64,000 nt of DNA from positions 1 through 64,000 of the forward strand of contig NZ_JZTW01000017.1 in assembly GCF_000962805.1 (NCBI RefSeq), in the 5' to 3' direction. Positions within the stretch are counted from its first letter, which is position 1. Every line of letters begins with the position of its first letter. The notes under the pieces are model-generated. The model ran no database searches. It saw only the letters and a program-made list of their open reading frames with translations, and was not told the DNA's origin. Position numbers and translations under genes: made by a program. Source of the DNA: Pseudarthrobacter chlorophenolicus. GTDB lineage: Bacteria > Actinomycetota > Actinomycetes > Actinomycetales > Micrococcaceae. Positions 23,673 to 33,930 of the stretch are shown piece after piece.

Positions 23673-26435
23673 GTGGCTGCAGGAGAAGATACCTCCCATA
23701 TCCTCAGCGGGTTGACTGACCAGCTGCCTGATCGTGATCCGGAAGAGACTGCGGAGTGGGTTGAGTCCCTGGATGCGTTGATCCGGGAACAGGGTACCGA
23801 GCGTGCCCAGTACATTATGCGGAGCCTGCTGCAGCGTGCGGGCGCGCAGAGTGTCGGGGTGCCGATGGTGACCACCACCGATTACGTGAACACGATCCCG
23901 GTGGACCAGGAAGCACCGTTCCCGGGCAACGAGGAGTACGAGCGCCGGTACCGGGCGTACATGCGGTGGAACGCCGCGGTCATGGTGCACCGGGCGCAGC
24001 GGCCCGAGATCGGGGTGGGCGGGCATATCTCCACCTACGCCGGGGCGGCGACCCTGTACGAGGTGGGCTTTAACCACTTCTTCCGCGGCAAGGACGCCCC
24101 CGGCGGCGGGGACCAGGTCTTCTTCCAGGGCCACGCCTCCCCCGGCATGTACGCCCGGGCGTTCATGGAAGGCCGCCTCACGGAGGAGGACCTGGACGGG
24201 TTCCGGCAGGAAAAGTCCCGGGCCGGCCATGCCCTGTCCTCCTACCCGCACCCGCGCCTGATGCCGGACTTCTGGGAGTTCCCCACCGTGTCGATGGGCA
24301 TCGGCCCGATGAACGCGATCTACCAGGCCCAGTCCAACCGGTACCTGCACAACCGTGGCCTCAAAGACACCAGTGACCAGCAGGTCTGGGCGTTCCTGGG
24401 CGATGGGGAAATGGACGAGCCCGAGTCCCGCGGCCTGCTCCAGCTCGCCGCGAACGAGAACCTGGACAACCTGAACTTCGTGATCAACTGCAACCTCCAG
24501 CGCCTCGACGGGCCGGTCCGGGGCAACGGGAAGATCATGCAGGAACTCGAAGCGTTCTTCCGCGGCGCGGGCTGGAACGTGATCAAGGTCGTCTGGGGCC
24601 GGGAGTGGGATGACCTGCTCACCCAGGACACCAACGGGTCCCTGGTGAAGATCATGAACGAAACCCCCGACGGGGACTACCAGACCTACAAGGCCGAATC
24701 CGGCGGGTTCGTCCGCGAACACTTCTTCGGCAAGGACCCGGCCACCAAGGACATGGTCGCGGACCTCACCGATGACCAGATCTGGAACCTCAAACGCGGC
24801 GGCCACGACTACCGCAAGGTCTACGCCGCCTACAAAGCCGCCACCGAATTCAAGGGCAAACCCACCGTCATCCTCGCCAAAACCGTCAAAGGCTACGGAC
24901 TCGGACCGCACTTCGAGGGCCGCAACGCGACCCACCAGATGAAGAAGCTGACGGTGGAAGACCTCAAGGACTTCCGGGATTACCTCCGTATCCCCGTGTC
25001 TGATGAGCAATTGGACGCAGATCCCTACCGCCCGCCCTACTACCACCCGGGTGCCGATGCACCCGAAATCGCCTATCTCCACGAACGCCGGCGGGCGCTG
25101 GGTGGCTCGGTACCCGAACGCCGTTCACACCATGAGGCCGTCGAGCTGCCGGAACTGAAGTCCTACGATGCGGCCAGGCGCGGCTCGGGGAAACAGCAGG
25201 CCGCCACCACCATGGCGTTCGTGCGCCTGCTCAAGGACCTGCTCCGCGACAAGAAGTTCGGGCACCGGATTGTTCCCATCGTTCCGGACGAATCGCGGAC
25301 CTTCGGTATGGATGCGTTCTTCCCCACGGCGAAGATCTACAACCCCAAGGGCCAGAACTACCTGTCCGTGGACCGCGACCTCGTCCTGGCCTACAAGGAA
25401 TCCCCCGCCGGCCAGCTCATCCACCCCGGCATCAACGAAGCCGGCGCCGTGGCAGCCTTCACCGCCGCCGGCACCGCCTACGCCACCCACGGCGTGCCCC
25501 TGGTCCCGGTCTACGTGTTCTACTCCATGTTCGGCTTCCAACGCACCGGCGACGCCTTCTGGGCCGCCGCGGACCAGATGACCCGCGGCTTCATCATCGG
25601 CGCCACCGCAGGACGGACCACCCTCACCGGCGAAGGCCTCCAACACGCCGACGGCCACTCCCCCCTCCTGGCATCAACCAACCCGGCAGTAGTCACCTAC
25701 GACCCCGCCTACGGCTACGAAATGGGCCACATCATCCGCGACGGCCTCGAACGCATGTACGGGGAAAAGTCCGACGGCGGGACGGCAGGTTTCGAAGACA
25801 AGAACCTCATGTACTACCTCACGGTCTACAACGAGCCCATCGTCCAGCCTGCTGAGCCGGAAAACCTGGATGTGCAGGGTGTCCTGCGCGGCATCCACCG
25901 GATCTCGGCGTCGGGCGTTGAGGGACCAAAGGCGCAGATCCTGGCCTCCGGCGTGTCCGTGCCCTGGGCCCTCGAAGCCCAGCGCATCCTCGCCGAAGAC
26001 TGGTCCGTCTCGGCCGACGTCTGGTCCGTCACCTCCTGGAACGAACTCCGACGCGACGGCCTCGCCGCCGAAGAAGAAGCCTTCCTCAACCCCGAACAAC
26101 CCGCCCGGGTCCCGTTCGTCGCCCAACAACTCGAAGGCGCCACCGGCCCCGTCGTCGCCGTCTCCGACTACATGAAAGCCGTCCCCGACCAGATCCGCCA
26201 GTTCGTCCCCAACGAATACGCCACCCTCGGCGCTGACGGCTTCGGCTTCTCCGACACCCGAGCAGCAGCCCGCCGCTTCTTCAAGAACGACACCCACTCC
26301 ATCGTGGTGAAGGCGCTGCAGATGCTCGCGGCGCGGGGCGACGTGGAGGAGGGCGCACCGCAGTACGCCATGGACCGGTACAAGCTCCTGGACGTCAACG
26401 CCGGCACTACAGGTGGTGCGGGCGGCGACGCCTGA
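23673..26435 (+). CDS. aceE: Pyruvate dehydrogenase E1, homodimeric type
   Basis: The 920-residue thiamine diphosphate enzyme decarboxylates pyruvate and passes acetyl groups to the lipoyl E2 of the PDH complex. The TPP motif is [12 protein letters not shown] through [11 protein letters not shown] (~247-280). Other AceE blocks are [42 protein letters not shown] and [10 protein letters not shown]. Length is normal. Start is GTG at 23673 with AAGAGG upstream. No E2 or E3 gene is near, so it works with subunits encoded elsewhere. Its promoter region carries the same operator as the purine genes, linking PDH to glyoxylate disposal. It may be a second, condition-specific copy, which the window cannot show. 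Confidence 0.95.
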   Translation: MAAGEDTSHILSGLTDQLPDRDPEETAEWVESLDALIREQGTERAQYIMRSLLQRAGAQSVGVPMVTTTDYVNTIPVDQEAPFPGNEEYERRYRAYMRWNAAVMVHRAQRPEIGVGGHISTYAGAATLYEVGFNHFFRGKDAPGGGDQVFFQGHASPGMYARAFMEGRLTEEDLDGFRQEKSRAGHALSSYPHPRLMPDFWEFPTVSMGIGPMNAIYQAQSNRYLHNRGLKDTSDQQVWAFLGDGEMDEPESRGLLQLAANENLDNLNFVINCNLQRLDGPVRGNGKIMQELEAFFRGAGWNVIKVVWGREWDDLLTQDTNGSLVKIMNETPDGDYQTYKAESGGFVREHFFGKDPATKDMVADLTDDQIWNLKRGGHDYRKVYAAYKAATEFKGKPTVILAKTVKGYGLGPHFEGRNATHQMKKLTVEDLKDFRDYLRIPVSDEQLDADPYRPPYYHPGADAPEIAYLHERRRALGGSVPERRSHHEAVELPELKSYDAARRGSGKQQAATTMAFVRLLKDLLRDKKFGHRIVPIVPDESRTFGMDAFFPTAKIYNPKGQNYLSVDRDLVLAYKESPAGQLIHPGINEAGAVAAFTAAGTAYATHGVPLVPVYVFYSMFGFQRTGDAFWAAADQMTRGFIIGATAGRTTLTGEGLQHADGHSPLLASTNPAVVTYDPAYGYEMGHIIRDGLERMYGEKSDGGTAGFEDKNLMYYLTVYNEPIVQPAEPENLDVQGVLRGIHRISASGVEGPKAQILASGVSVPWALEAQRILAEDWSVSADVWSVTSWNELRRDGLAAEEEAFLNPEQPARVPFVAQQLEGATGPVVAVSDYMKAVPDQIRQFVPNEYATLGADGFGFSDTRAAARRFFKNDTHSIVVKALQMLAARGDVEEGAPQYAMDRYKLLDVNAGTTGGAGGDA

Positions 26436-26446
26436 TCCACCCGCAA

Positions 26447-26508
26447 GAGTTTTTGGGCAGGTACAACGACCTATGGGGCTCGTAAGCCGCGGTATCTGCC
26501 CAAAACTC
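26447..26508. repeat. Dispersed palindromic element, copy 3
   Basis: Arms GAGTTTTTGGGCAGGTAC and GGTATCTGCCCAAAACTC; one A is missing from the right-hand A-run. It lies between aceE and the MocA-like gene. Confidence 0.9.
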
Positions 26509-26523
26509 GGTTAGGGTGCGGGT

Positions 26524-27153
26524 ATGGGGATGGGACAGGTGAAGACAACGGGTATCGTCCTGGCCGCCGGCGCGGGGACGCGCCTGGGCCGGGGGCCCAA
26601 AGCCCTGCTCCCCTACCGCGGGCGGCCGCTGGTGGAGGCCATCGCCGGAACACTGTTCGACGGCGGCTGCCGTGACGTGGTGGCGGTCCTTGGCGCGGGT
26701 GCCACGGAGGTTGTAGCGGCGGCCAATCTGGGCCGTTGCCGGATTGCCACCAATAAGGACTGGCAGTCCGGCATGGGAAGTTCCTTCCTGCTCGGTGAAC
26801 GGACGGCAGACCCGGCGGACCACATTCTGGTTGCCCTGGCGGACCAGCCCGGGCTCACCCCGGAAACGGTGGCGCGGCTGCTGGCCGCCCACCGCCCGGG
26901 CCGGATCACCGCCGCCGCGTACCGCCGTCGGGAATCACCGGACGACGGCGGTCTGCCGCCCAAGCTGCGCCGCGGCCATCCCCTGCTCATCGACGCTTCG
27001 CTGCGGCCGGCGGTTGCCGCAACGGTGACTGGCGACGCCGGGGCGCGCCGCTTCCTGCGGGACCACCCCGAACTGGTGGATGAGGTGGACTGCAGCGACC
27101 AGTCCACCGGCGAGGATGTGGACACACCGGACCAACTGGGCTTACTTCAGTAG
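26524..27153 (+). CDS. mocA: Molybdenum cofactor nucleotidyltransferase (MocA-like)
   Basis: The 209-residue nucleotidyltransferase has the N-terminal VLAAGAGTRLGRGPKALLPYRG signature for NTP binding (split here: VLAAGAGTRLG and PKALLPYRGRPLV). It also has ALADQPGLTPETVARLL with the metal-binding Asp and a closing GEDVDTPDQL. MocA transfers CMP to molybdopterin to make the cofactor form used by xanthine-dehydrogenase-type enzymes. Its place near xdh genes supports that assignment over MobA (GMP). Start is the ATG at 26524. The last 12 bases overlap the convergent glycosylase gene. Confidence 0.82.
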   Translation: MGMGQVKTTGIVLAAGAGTRLGRGPKALLPYRGRPLVEAIAGTLFDGGCRDVVAVLGAGATEVVAAANLGRCRIATNKDWQSGMGSSFLLGERTADPADHILVALADQPGLTPETVARLLAAHRPGRITAAAYRRRESPDDGGLPPKLRRGHPLLIDASLRPAVAATVTGDAGARRFLRDHPELVDEVDCSDQSTGEDVDTPDQLGLLQ

Positions 27154-27804
27154 CAGCTGCTCCAACCCACTCTTGAACCCGGCCCTGCCGCCGTGGGCTG
27201 GGTGCCGGATCTTCGGCGCATCCAGTCCGCTCCGGAGCAGGCTGCCATGGGCCACGTTGCCCACGGCCACTATGGTGCGGACAGCGAAGAGCTCTGCCAG
27301 TGCCTGCCAGAACGGGGTGCCCAGGACCGCTTCGGACGGCCGCGGCGTGCGGTTGGTCAGCGGCTGCCCCGGCTTGTGCGGGTGCCACGGGAACGCGCTC
27401 CACAGCAGCGGCAGGACACCAAGCTCCGCGAGGACCTCCCACATCACCGTGGCCGTAGGCTCCGCCGCAATCCCTGCAGCGTCCGGCGGCAGGACGTACC
27501 CCTTGCCCGGCCCGAACAGCCCAAAACTGTTGGCCGGCCCCTCGAACATGGTGCGGTTGGTGAAGGGCACACCGGTGAGCCGCATGCCCCGGAAACCCGG
27601 CGCCTCGCCCACCAGCAGGATCGATGGCCGGCGTTCCAGCATCTCCTGCACGTAAAGCGCAAGGTTGCTCCGGCGCAGCGCATTTTCCGGGACTGTGTGA
27701 TCGAAGAAGTTGGCCCAGTCAGCACCCGGCTCCACGGCGGCGAGCGCGCCAATGAACGCGTCGACGCTGTCAGCGGGCCGCATGGAACTGTCCGGACCTG
27801 GCAT
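27142..27804 (-). CDS. Uracil-DNA glycosylase superfamily protein
   Basis: The 220-residue protein shows the UDG-fold blocks ILLVGEAPGFRGMRLTGVPF (the water-activating GEAPG loop) and IRHPAHGGRAGFKSGL near the C-terminus, the HP(S/A)HGG loop that enters DNA. Such proteins excise uracil or related bases; the exact family (4/5/6-like) is unclear. It lies 5 bases downstream of the aldo/keto reductase on the same strand and overlaps the convergent MocA-like gene by 12 bases. An ATG seven codons inside (27783) is an alternative start. Confidence 0.78.
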   Translation of the reverse strand: MPGPDSSMRPADSVDAFIGALAAVEPGADWANFFDHTVPENALRRSNLALYVQEMLERRPSILLVGEAPGFRGMRLTGVPFTNRTMFEGPANSFGLFGPGKGYVLPPDAAGIAAEPTATVMWEVLAELGVLPLLWSAFPWHPHKPGQPLTNRTPRPSEAVLGTPFWQALAELFAVRTIVAVGNVAHGSLLRSGLDAPKIRHPAHGGRAGFKSGLEQLLLK

Positions 27805-27809
27805 CGCGG

Positions 27810-28790
27810 CTACCAGCGCGGGTGGATGACCTCGCGGAAGTAGTGGTCGTAGATCCAGCGGACGCCCTCACCGAATTCATCGGAAACAGCCACGGACGCG
27901 GCGGCAGCATTCGCCACAGCCTGGTCCACGCTACGGGCACCCGGGATCACCGTGGTGACGCCGTCCTGTGCTGCGATCCACGCGATGGCGGCCTGGGCGG
28001 TGGTGGCGCCGGAGGGAACCAGCTGTTCGAACTCGGCCACAGCCTTCAGGCCCAGCTGGAAGTCCACTCCGGAGAAGGTCTCCCCCACATCGAAGGAACC
28101 GCCGTCCCGGTTGTAGTTCCGGTGGTCGTTGTCCGCGAACGTGGTGTCCTTGGTGTATTTTCCGGACAGCAGCCCTGAAGCCAGGGGTACGCGGGCGATG
28201 ATCCCCACGCCGGCTGCCTTCGCGGCGGGCAGGACCTCGTCCAGCGGCTTGAGCCGGAACGCGTTCAGGATGATCTGGACCGAGGCCGTTCCCGGGCGCC
28301 GGATGGCTTCCAGGGCCTCGTCCGTCCGCTCCACGCTGACGCCATAGTTGCGGATGGCCCCCTCAGACACCAGGGTGTCCAGGGCGTCGTAGACCTCGTT
28401 GTTGCTGAACACCGGCGTGGGCGGGCAGTGCAGCTGGACCAGGTCCAGGGTGTCCGTTCCCAGGTTCTTCCGCGAGCGGTCAACCCACTGGCGGAAGTTG
28501 GCCAGCGTGTAGTTCTCCGGGCGCTGGTCCATCCGGCGGCCCATCTTGGTGCCCACGGTGATGTCCAGCCCGGGGTTGTCGGCCAGGAACTTGCCGATGG
28601 CCTGCTCGCTCTTGCCATCGCCGTACACGTCGGCGGTGTCGAAGAACGTGACACCGGCTTCGGCGGACGCCGCCAGGATGGCCTGGGCCTGGGCCGGGTC
28701 AACGTTGCCCCAGTCCGCGCCAAGCTGCCAGGTGCCCAACCCTACGATGGAGACGTTCCGTCCGGTCCTGCCTAAAATCCGTTGTTCCAT
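27810..28790 (-). CDS. Aldo/keto reductase
   Basis: This 326-residue TIM-barrel NADPH oxidoreductase begins RILGRTGRNVSIVGLGTWQLG. It has the catalytic Asp-Tyr in FDTADVYGDG (~52-60), Lys in VGTKMG (~83), His in VQLHCPP (~125) and the cofactor-binding end IPGARSVDQAVANAAA. It belongs to the YajO/general stress AKR type; the substrate is unknown. It follows the xanthine dehydrogenase operon by 54 bases on the same strand and could be co-transcribed, but no step in purine breakdown requires it. Confidence 0.88.
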   Translation of the reverse strand: MEQRILGRTGRNVSIVGLGTWQLGADWGNVDPAQAQAILAASAEAGVTFFDTADVYGDGKSEQAIGKFLADNPGLDITVGTKMGRRMDQRPENYTLANFRQWVDRSRKNLGTDTLDLVQLHCPPTPVFSNNEVYDALDTLVSEGAIRNYGVSVERTDEALEAIRRPGTASVQIILNAFRLKPLDEVLPAAKAAGVGIIARVPLASGLLSGKYTKDTTFADNDHRNYNRDGGSFDVGETFSGVDFQLGLKAVAEFEQLVPSGATTAQAAIAWIAAQDGVTTVIPGARSVDQAVANAAAASVAVSDEFGEGVRWIYDHYFREVIHPRW

Positions 28791-28844
28791 CCCCCGACTA
28801 TAGGGGGCAGCCCGGCAGCCACAGGAATTTTACAGTCCGCCGGT

Positions 28845-31685
28845 TCACCGCACTGGCTGGGAGTGGACATGGTCCACGGGGACCAACCCGGCCTCCTTAA
28901 GCCCCAGGTAGATCCGGTCCCGCGCGATGGGCAGGGACGCGAACCGCACCCCGGTGGCGTTCCGGATGGCGTTGGCCAGCGCCGGCGCCACGGGATTGAA
29001 CGGGCTTTCACTCATCGACTTCGCGCCCAAAGGCCCCAGCTTGTCGTTGGTGTCGGCAAAGTACACCTCGCTGCGCGGCACGTCCGCGAAAGTAGGAATG
29101 TGGTATTGCCGCAGGATGTCCGTGGTGACCTTGCCGGCGCCGTCCACCACCACTTCCTCGTACAGCGCCGCACCGATGGCCTGCGCGATTCCGCCTTCAA
29201 TCTGGCCGCGGCACTGCCGGGGGTTGACCACCACGCCGGCGTCGGCCGCCTGCACGCTTTGCAGGATCCTCAGTTCGCCGGTGTTCCGGTTCACCGCGAC
29301 GCGGAAGCCGTGCACGTTGAACGCCACGGACCGGGGGGTTCCGCCCCAGCGGCCTTCGGCGGCGAGTTCGACGCCGGCTTCCGCAGCTGCGTGCGCCAGC
29401 TCCGAAAGTGCCACGGGCGTCCCGTCCACCACCACAGCGTCTCCGTCCAGGACGCAGGCGGAGGCCTGGGTCTGCCGGATACCAGCGGCAAAGGCCCGGA
29501 TGCGGACAGCCAGTTCCTCGGCCGCAGCAAGCGTGGCCTTTCCGGCCACCACTGTGCCGGCCGAACCGAAGGCGCCGGTATCGTGCTCCACCAAGTCCGT
29601 GTCGGACTGCCGCACAGCTACCCGGGCGGCCTCGGTGGAGAGGGCGGTGGCGGCCAGCTGGGCGTGGACGGTGGTGGTGCCGTTGCCGAACTCGGCCGTG
29701 CCGACGTCGGCCTGGTACGTCCCGTCGGGCAGGAGCCGCATCCGGGAGTGGGCGAAGTGTCCACGCGGCGGCACGGTGTCGATCATGGACAGCGCGGCGC
29801 CCTCACCGGTCATCCAGTCCGGTCCCAGCTGGTCCAGCCCGGCAGCGCGGTACCGCTCCAGGCCCCGGTCCAGGGCGCCGCGCACCAGGTCCAGGCACTG
29901 GTCCAGCCCGTAGCTGCCGTAGTGAACGTCCTCCTCGGGTTCCGGGTGGGTGGACAGCATGTGGTCGCCTTCGCGCACCATGTTTCGGCGGCGGAACTCG
30001 TACGGGTCCATGCCGATGCCGGCGGCGAGCTCGTCCATGGCAGACTCCACAGCAAAAATCATCTGGCTCAGCCCGTATCCGCGGAACGCCCCGGCCGGGA
30101 CCGTATGCGTGTACATGGCGTGGGCGTCCACTTTCTTGTTGTCGCACTTGTACACGGCAAGGGATTCGCCGCAGCCGTGGAACATGACCCCGGGGCCATG
30201 GTTCCCGTAGGCGCCGGTGTTGGTGAGGACGTCCAGCTCCAGGGCGGTGAGGTGGCCGTCCTTGCTGGCCCCGGCCTTGAGCTTGATGGTGAACGGATGC
30301 CGGGTGGTGGTGGCGGTGAACTGTTCAGTGCGGGTAAGTTCCAGCTGGACGGGCCGCCCCAGTTTCAGGGCCGCGAGCGCCACGAGGTCCTCGGTGAGGA
30401 CTTCCTGCTTGCCCCCGAAGCCACCGCCAACCCTGCCTGCCACTACGTGCACCCGGTCCTCTTCCAGCCCGAACACCCTGCACAGGGTGCGCCGGACCAG
30501 GAACGGTACCTGGCTGGAGGTGCGGACCTGGAGCCGGCCCTCGGCATCAACGGAGGCGACGGCGGCGTGGGTCTCCAAAGCCACGTGCTGGACCCGCTGG
30601 GTCTGGTAAGTCTGCTCGTGGATGAAGTCTGCTGCCGAAAACCCGTCTGCCACGCTTCCAAGCTCGGAATGCAGCTCGGCCACCACGTTGCGGTCCGGGC
30701 GGGAGATCCGGGCGGTGGCGCCGTCCTTGTCGCCGTGCACCAGCGGGGCGCCCGGCTGGAGTGCGTCCTGCGGTGTGAGGACCGCGGGCAGTTCCCCGTA
30801 CTCCACCGCGAGCGCCCGCACACCGGCCTCGGCGGCAGCCACGGATTCGGCCACGACGGCGGCCACGCGCTGCCCGATGAACCGGACCACGTCATCCAGC
30901 ACGCGGGTATCGTCCGGATCGTCGGTGAACAGCTCGTGCTGGGCGGTGGAGAACAGCTGCTCCGGGGCGTCATCGGAGGTGAAGACAGCCACCACGCCGG
31001 GGATCCGGAGGGCTGCGTCCTTGTCGATGGACACCACCCGCGCGTGGGCGTGCGGGGACCGCAGGATCTTGAGGTGCAGCAGTGCCTGCTGCTGCTCCTG
31101 CGGGATGTCCAGGGTGTAGCGGGCCGCGCCGGTGACCACTGCACGGCTGGCCGGCGCGGGGACGTCGTCACCAAGCTGGCCGGGTTCCGGGTCCGGCTGG
31201 CCTGCCCCGGCAATACCCGAGCCCTGCCCCTGCGGATCCGGGTGCCCTGCGTGGCCGCAGACGGCGTCGGCAATGGCGCGGTAGCCCGTGCAGCGGCAGA
31301 GGTTGCCCTTGAGGTTGCGGGGCAGGTTGTCCTTTTGTTCGTCGTCGAATGTGGCGGCGGTCATCACCATGCCGGCGGTGCAGAAGCCGCACTGGAAGCC
31401 CTGCCGCTCCATGAACTGCTGCTGCACGGGGTGCAGGCCGGTACCGTCGCCGGACGCGGCGGCCAGTCCTTCGATGGTGGTGACGGCGCGCCCGTCGGCA
31501 CGGACCGCGGGGTAGATGCAGCTGTGGACCGGCGTGCCGTCCACGTGGACCGTGCAGGCGCCGCAGTCGCCGCCGTCGCAGCCTTTCTTGACGCCGAGGT
31601 TTCCCTGTTCCCGGAGGAAGGTCCGGAGGCACTGCCCTGGGCGGGGATCCGTTTCGGCCGGTGCGCCGTTGATGTTGATGGCCAT
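28845..31685 (-). CDS. Xanthine dehydrogenase, fused [2Fe-2S] and molybdopterin chain
   Basis: The 946-residue chain fuses what are often two subunits. Residues 1-160 hold two [2Fe-2S] clusters, with CDGGDCGAC, CGFCTAGM and CRCTGYRAI. Residues ~180-940 form the molybdopterin domain with GRVGGGFGGKQEVLTEDLVA, TGAYGNHGPGVM, GAFRGYGLSQ and, near 892, MSESPFNPVAPALANAI, where Glu takes the place of the catalytic Glu of xanthine oxidases. It oxidises hypoxanthine/xanthine to urate with the FAD chain encoded just upstream (2-base gap). It is the fifth gene of a leftward operon: deaminase-NCS2-xdhC-FAD-Mo. Confidence 0.9.
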   Translation of the reverse strand: MAININGAPAETDPRPGQCLRTFLREQGNLGVKKGCDGGDCGACTVHVDGTPVHSCIYPAVRADGRAVTTIEGLAAASGDGTGLHPVQQQFMERQGFQCGFCTAGMVMTAATFDDEQKDNLPRNLKGNLCRCTGYRAIADAVCGHAGHPDPQGQGSGIAGAGQPDPEPGQLGDDVPAPASRAVVTGAARYTLDIPQEQQQALLHLKILRSPHAHARVVSIDKDAALRIPGVVAVFTSDDAPEQLFSTAQHELFTDDPDDTRVLDDVVRFIGQRVAAVVAESVAAAEAGVRALAVEYGELPAVLTPQDALQPGAPLVHGDKDGATARISRPDRNVVAELHSELGSVADGFSAADFIHEQTYQTQRVQHVALETHAAVASVDAEGRLQVRTSSQVPFLVRRTLCRVFGLEEDRVHVVAGRVGGGFGGKQEVLTEDLVALAALKLGRPVQLELTRTEQFTATTTRHPFTIKLKAGASKDGHLTALELDVLTNTGAYGNHGPGVMFHGCGESLAVYKCDNKKVDAHAMYTHTVPAGAFRGYGLSQMIFAVESAMDELAAGIGMDPYEFRRRNMVREGDHMLSTHPEPEEDVHYGSYGLDQCLDLVRGALDRGLERYRAAGLDQLGPDWMTGEGAALSMIDTVPPRGHFAHSRMRLLPDGTYQADVGTAEFGNGTTTVHAQLAATALSTEAARVAVRQSDTDLVEHDTGAFGSAGTVVAGKATLAAAEELAVRIRAFAAGIRQTQASACVLDGDAVVVDGTPVALSELAHAAAEAGVELAAEGRWGGTPRSVAFNVHGFRVAVNRNTGELRILQSVQAADAGVVVNPRQCRGQIEGGIAQAIGAALYEEVVVDGAGKVTTDILRQYHIPTFADVPRSEVYFADTNDKLGPLGAKSMSESPFNPVAPALANAIRNATGVRFASLPIARDRIYLGLKEAGLVPVDHVHSQPVR

Positions 31686-31687
31686 GG

Positions 31688-32620
31688 TCAGGCCCCTTTC
31701 GGAAGAGCTGTGGAACCGGTGGCCGTGGTACTCCGGGGCGGCCAGAAGTCGCCGGACACCCTAAGGCCCGCCGCTGTCCCCTCAGGTGCTGCCAGTTCGG
31801 CACGGATTTCCTCGGCCAGCCGGTAGGTCATGTCCCGGCGCCAGGCCGGGAGCCCGTGGACGTCGTCGTGGTACAGGGCGGCAGGTATGGCGTCGTCGAG
31901 CGCGGCCGCCAGATGGTCGGTGTCCGGAATAGTGTCGAAGCGCAGCTGCACGGGCCGCTTCGTGGCCGCGGTGACGGTCAGGACCAGGGCGGTGCCGCCG
32001 TCGAGCCTTCCGATCAGCAATACTCCGGACCTGCCCAGGTTGCTCAGGGACAGGCGTCGGAACGCTACCCTGGAAGAGAGGGCCGACGCCGGGAGATGGA
32101 CGCTGCGGAGCAGCTCGCCCGGTGCCAGGCAGTTCTTTGCGTCCCCGGTCACGAAGTCGGCGACGGGTACGCTGCGGCTGGTGCCGCCGGGCCCTGCGAT
32201 GGTGGCCACCCCGTCCAGTCCGGCGCACAGCGAGATGACCGGGCCCGCGGGCAGCGAGGTGCACAGGTTGCCGCCCACGGTGGACATGTTCCACACCTTG
32301 AAGGAAGCAACGAAGGAGTCGCAGCACGGCCGGACCAGGTCCAGCGCAGGCCAGGGCATGCCCGCGGCCTCTGATGAGTCAGGGAGGCGGTACAGCTCAG
32401 CGATGGAGCAGGTGGCGGCGAGGTCGATCCCGTCGCCGGTGGCGGTAACAGGCGTCCAGCCCGCTGCGCCGAGATCAAGGAGGCGCCGGATCGGCTGGGG
32501 CCCGAAGGCGTAGCTGCCGTAGGAGAACAGGACCGTGCCGCCGGCAAGCCAGGCGTCGCCGTCGCGCCACTGGGCGGGGTCCGTGGTGGGAACCACGGCC
32601 TCGATGGTGTTCATGTCCAT
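31688..32620 (-). CDS. Xanthine dehydrogenase FAD-binding subunit
   Basis: The 310-residue protein has the CoxM/XdhB-type FAD domain. AWLAGGTVLFSYGSY (~27-41) binds the pyrophosphate, and KVWNMSTVGGNLCTSLPAGP (~108-127) is the TxGGN flavin loop. It moves electrons from the iron-sulfur clusters to NAD or another acceptor. AGGAG lies five bases before the ATG at 32620, and the start overlaps the xdhC stop, so translation is coupled. The reading SYAFGPQPIRRLLDLGAAG is typical of actinobacterial purine-type members rather than CO dehydrogenase. Confidence 0.88.
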   Translation of the reverse strand: MDMNTIEAVVPTTDPAQWRDGDAWLAGGTVLFSYGSYAFGPQPIRRLLDLGAAGWTPVTATGDGIDLAATCSIAELYRLPDSSEAAGMPWPALDLVRPCCDSFVASFKVWNMSTVGGNLCTSLPAGPVISLCAGLDGVATIAGPGGTSRSVPVADFVTGDAKNCLAPGELLRSVHLPASALSSRVAFRRLSLSNLGRSGVLLIGRLDGGTALVLTVTAATKRPVQLRFDTIPDTDHLAAALDDAIPAALYHDDVHGLPAWRRDMTYRLAEEIRAELAAPEGTAAGLRVSGDFWPPRSTTATGSTALPKGA

Positions 32621-33864
32621 GCGTTCTCCTGCTGGTAAAGGGTGGTGGGCGCCGGCGACGGCGCGGAGTGTTGGTGGATACTGCCGGACGTCTCACGAAG
32701 CGGTGCGCAGCTGGCAGCGCGCGTCCGGTCGGCGATGAGCTCGGCCGTGATGGACACGGCCACCTCCGCCGGTGTCACGGCGCCGAGGTCCAGGCCGATG
32801 GGTGAATGGAGCTGGGCAATCCGGGCGGGCGGAATGCCCGCGCTGAGCAGGCCGTCGACGCGCTGCAGGTGGCTGCGCCGCGATCCCATGGCCCCCACGT
32901 ATGCGAGATCGAGGCCGAGGGCCGTTTCGAGGAGCGGAAGATCGAACTTGGGATCGTGGGTGAGGACGGCGGCAACGGTGCGGCTGTCCAGCCGGCCTGC
33001 CGCGGACTCAGCAGCCAGGTAGCGGTGGGGCCAGTCCGTCACGACTTCATCGGCGGCGGCGAACCGCGGCTGGTTCGCGAAGGCCGGGCGGGCGTCCACC
33101 AGGGTCACGTGGTAGCCGAGGAGCTTGGCGGCGGGGACCAGGGCGGCGCCGAAATCGTTGGCGCCAAACACCAGCATCCGTGGCGGAGCCAGCCGGGATT
33201 CCACCAGCACGGCAGGGCCCATGTGGCGGTCCGTTGCCCGGTCCTGAAGGCATCCGTCCGGACCGGGCAGCGGAACCAGTCCGGCTCCGCCGGCCCTCAG
33301 CTGAGACTGTACGAGGGCGGGGATCTCCGCCGCTTCCCGCCCATGCCCCACGTCACTCAGCAGCGCCGCGAGATCCGGGGCAGCCGCGCAGGCCCTGGCC
33401 GGATCCGGTATGACGACGGCGCCACCTCCCCCGGCGGCGCCGTCCGGGGACAGGCGCCTTACCAAGGCAACGGGTTCGCCGGCGATGGCACCGGCAAGGT
33501 GGAGGAGGGCGGCACGCAGCGGGTGTGGCGTACCACCGGCCACAGCGGCCGGAACAGGTTCGATGTGGACGGTGAGCGTGCCCCCGCAGGTGAGTCCGGC
33601 GGCGAAGGCGTCAGCCGAACTGAAGCCGAATGTTTCCCGGCGGGTGCCGGCGTCGTCCATGGCGTCCTGCGCGAGCGCCACCACGGCGCCCTCAACGCAG
33701 CCGCCGGACAGGCTGCCCAGCACCTGACCTGACGCCGTGACGATCATGGACGTGCCCACGGGCCGGGGCACGGAACCGGCGGCGGCCACAATGGTGGCGA
33801 CGGCGAACGGCCGCCCGGAGAGCGCAGGCAACCAGGCGCCCAGCGAAGGGATCAAATCAAGCAT
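32611..33864 (-). CDS. xdhC: XdhC/CoxI family molybdenum cofactor maturation factor
   Basis: XdhC binds sulfurated Mo cofactor and inserts it into xanthine dehydrogenase. The 417-residue protein has the N-terminal XdhC/CoxI block ATIVAAAGSVPRPVGTSMIV and SLSGGCVEGAVV. Its C-terminal Rossmann domain has MLVFGANDFGAALVPAAKLLGYHVTLVDAR (part) and YVGAMGSRRSHLQR. It sits directly upstream of the FAD subunit and overlaps it by ten bases, consistent with assembly of the enzyme encoded by the next two genes. It is longer than the ~280-340 typical of minimal XdhC owing to a mid-protein insert rich in Gly and Ala. Confidence 0.88.
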   Translation of the reverse strand: MLDLIPSLGAWLPALSGRPFAVATIVAAAGSVPRPVGTSMIVTASGQVLGSLSGGCVEGAVVALAQDAMDDAGTRRETFGFSSADAFAAGLTCGGTLTVHIEPVPAAVAGGTPHPLRAALLHLAGAIAGEPVALVRRLSPDGAAGGGGAVVIPDPARACAAAPDLAALLSDVGHGREAAEIPALVQSQLRAGGAGLVPLPGPDGCLQDRATDRHMGPAVLVESRLAPPRMLVFGANDFGAALVPAAKLLGYHVTLVDARPAFANQPRFAAADEVVTDWPHRYLAAESAAGRLDSRTVAAVLTHDPKFDLPLLETALGLDLAYVGAMGSRRSHLQRVDGLLSAGIPPARIAQLHSPIGLDLGAVTPAEVAVSITAELIADRTRAASCAPLRETSGSIHQHSAPSPAPTTLYQQENAWT

Positions 33865-33930
33865 TGCGGTGTTCCTCCTGCCGCGCGGTGGTGTCCATTG
33901 TCGTTCCTATCCGGTGGTTGGGAAAGCATT

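Noticed and set aside
23481..25082. A 533-codon open frame on the minus strand inside aceE
   Set aside because: It is the reverse of the AceE coding region, whose TPP motif and family blocks are unmistakable.
28782..31826. A 1014-codon open frame on the plus strand
   Set aside because: It is antisense to the xanthine dehydrogenase gene, has no recognisable domain and is rich in Gly, His and Val as expected from reverse reading of high-GC3 codons.
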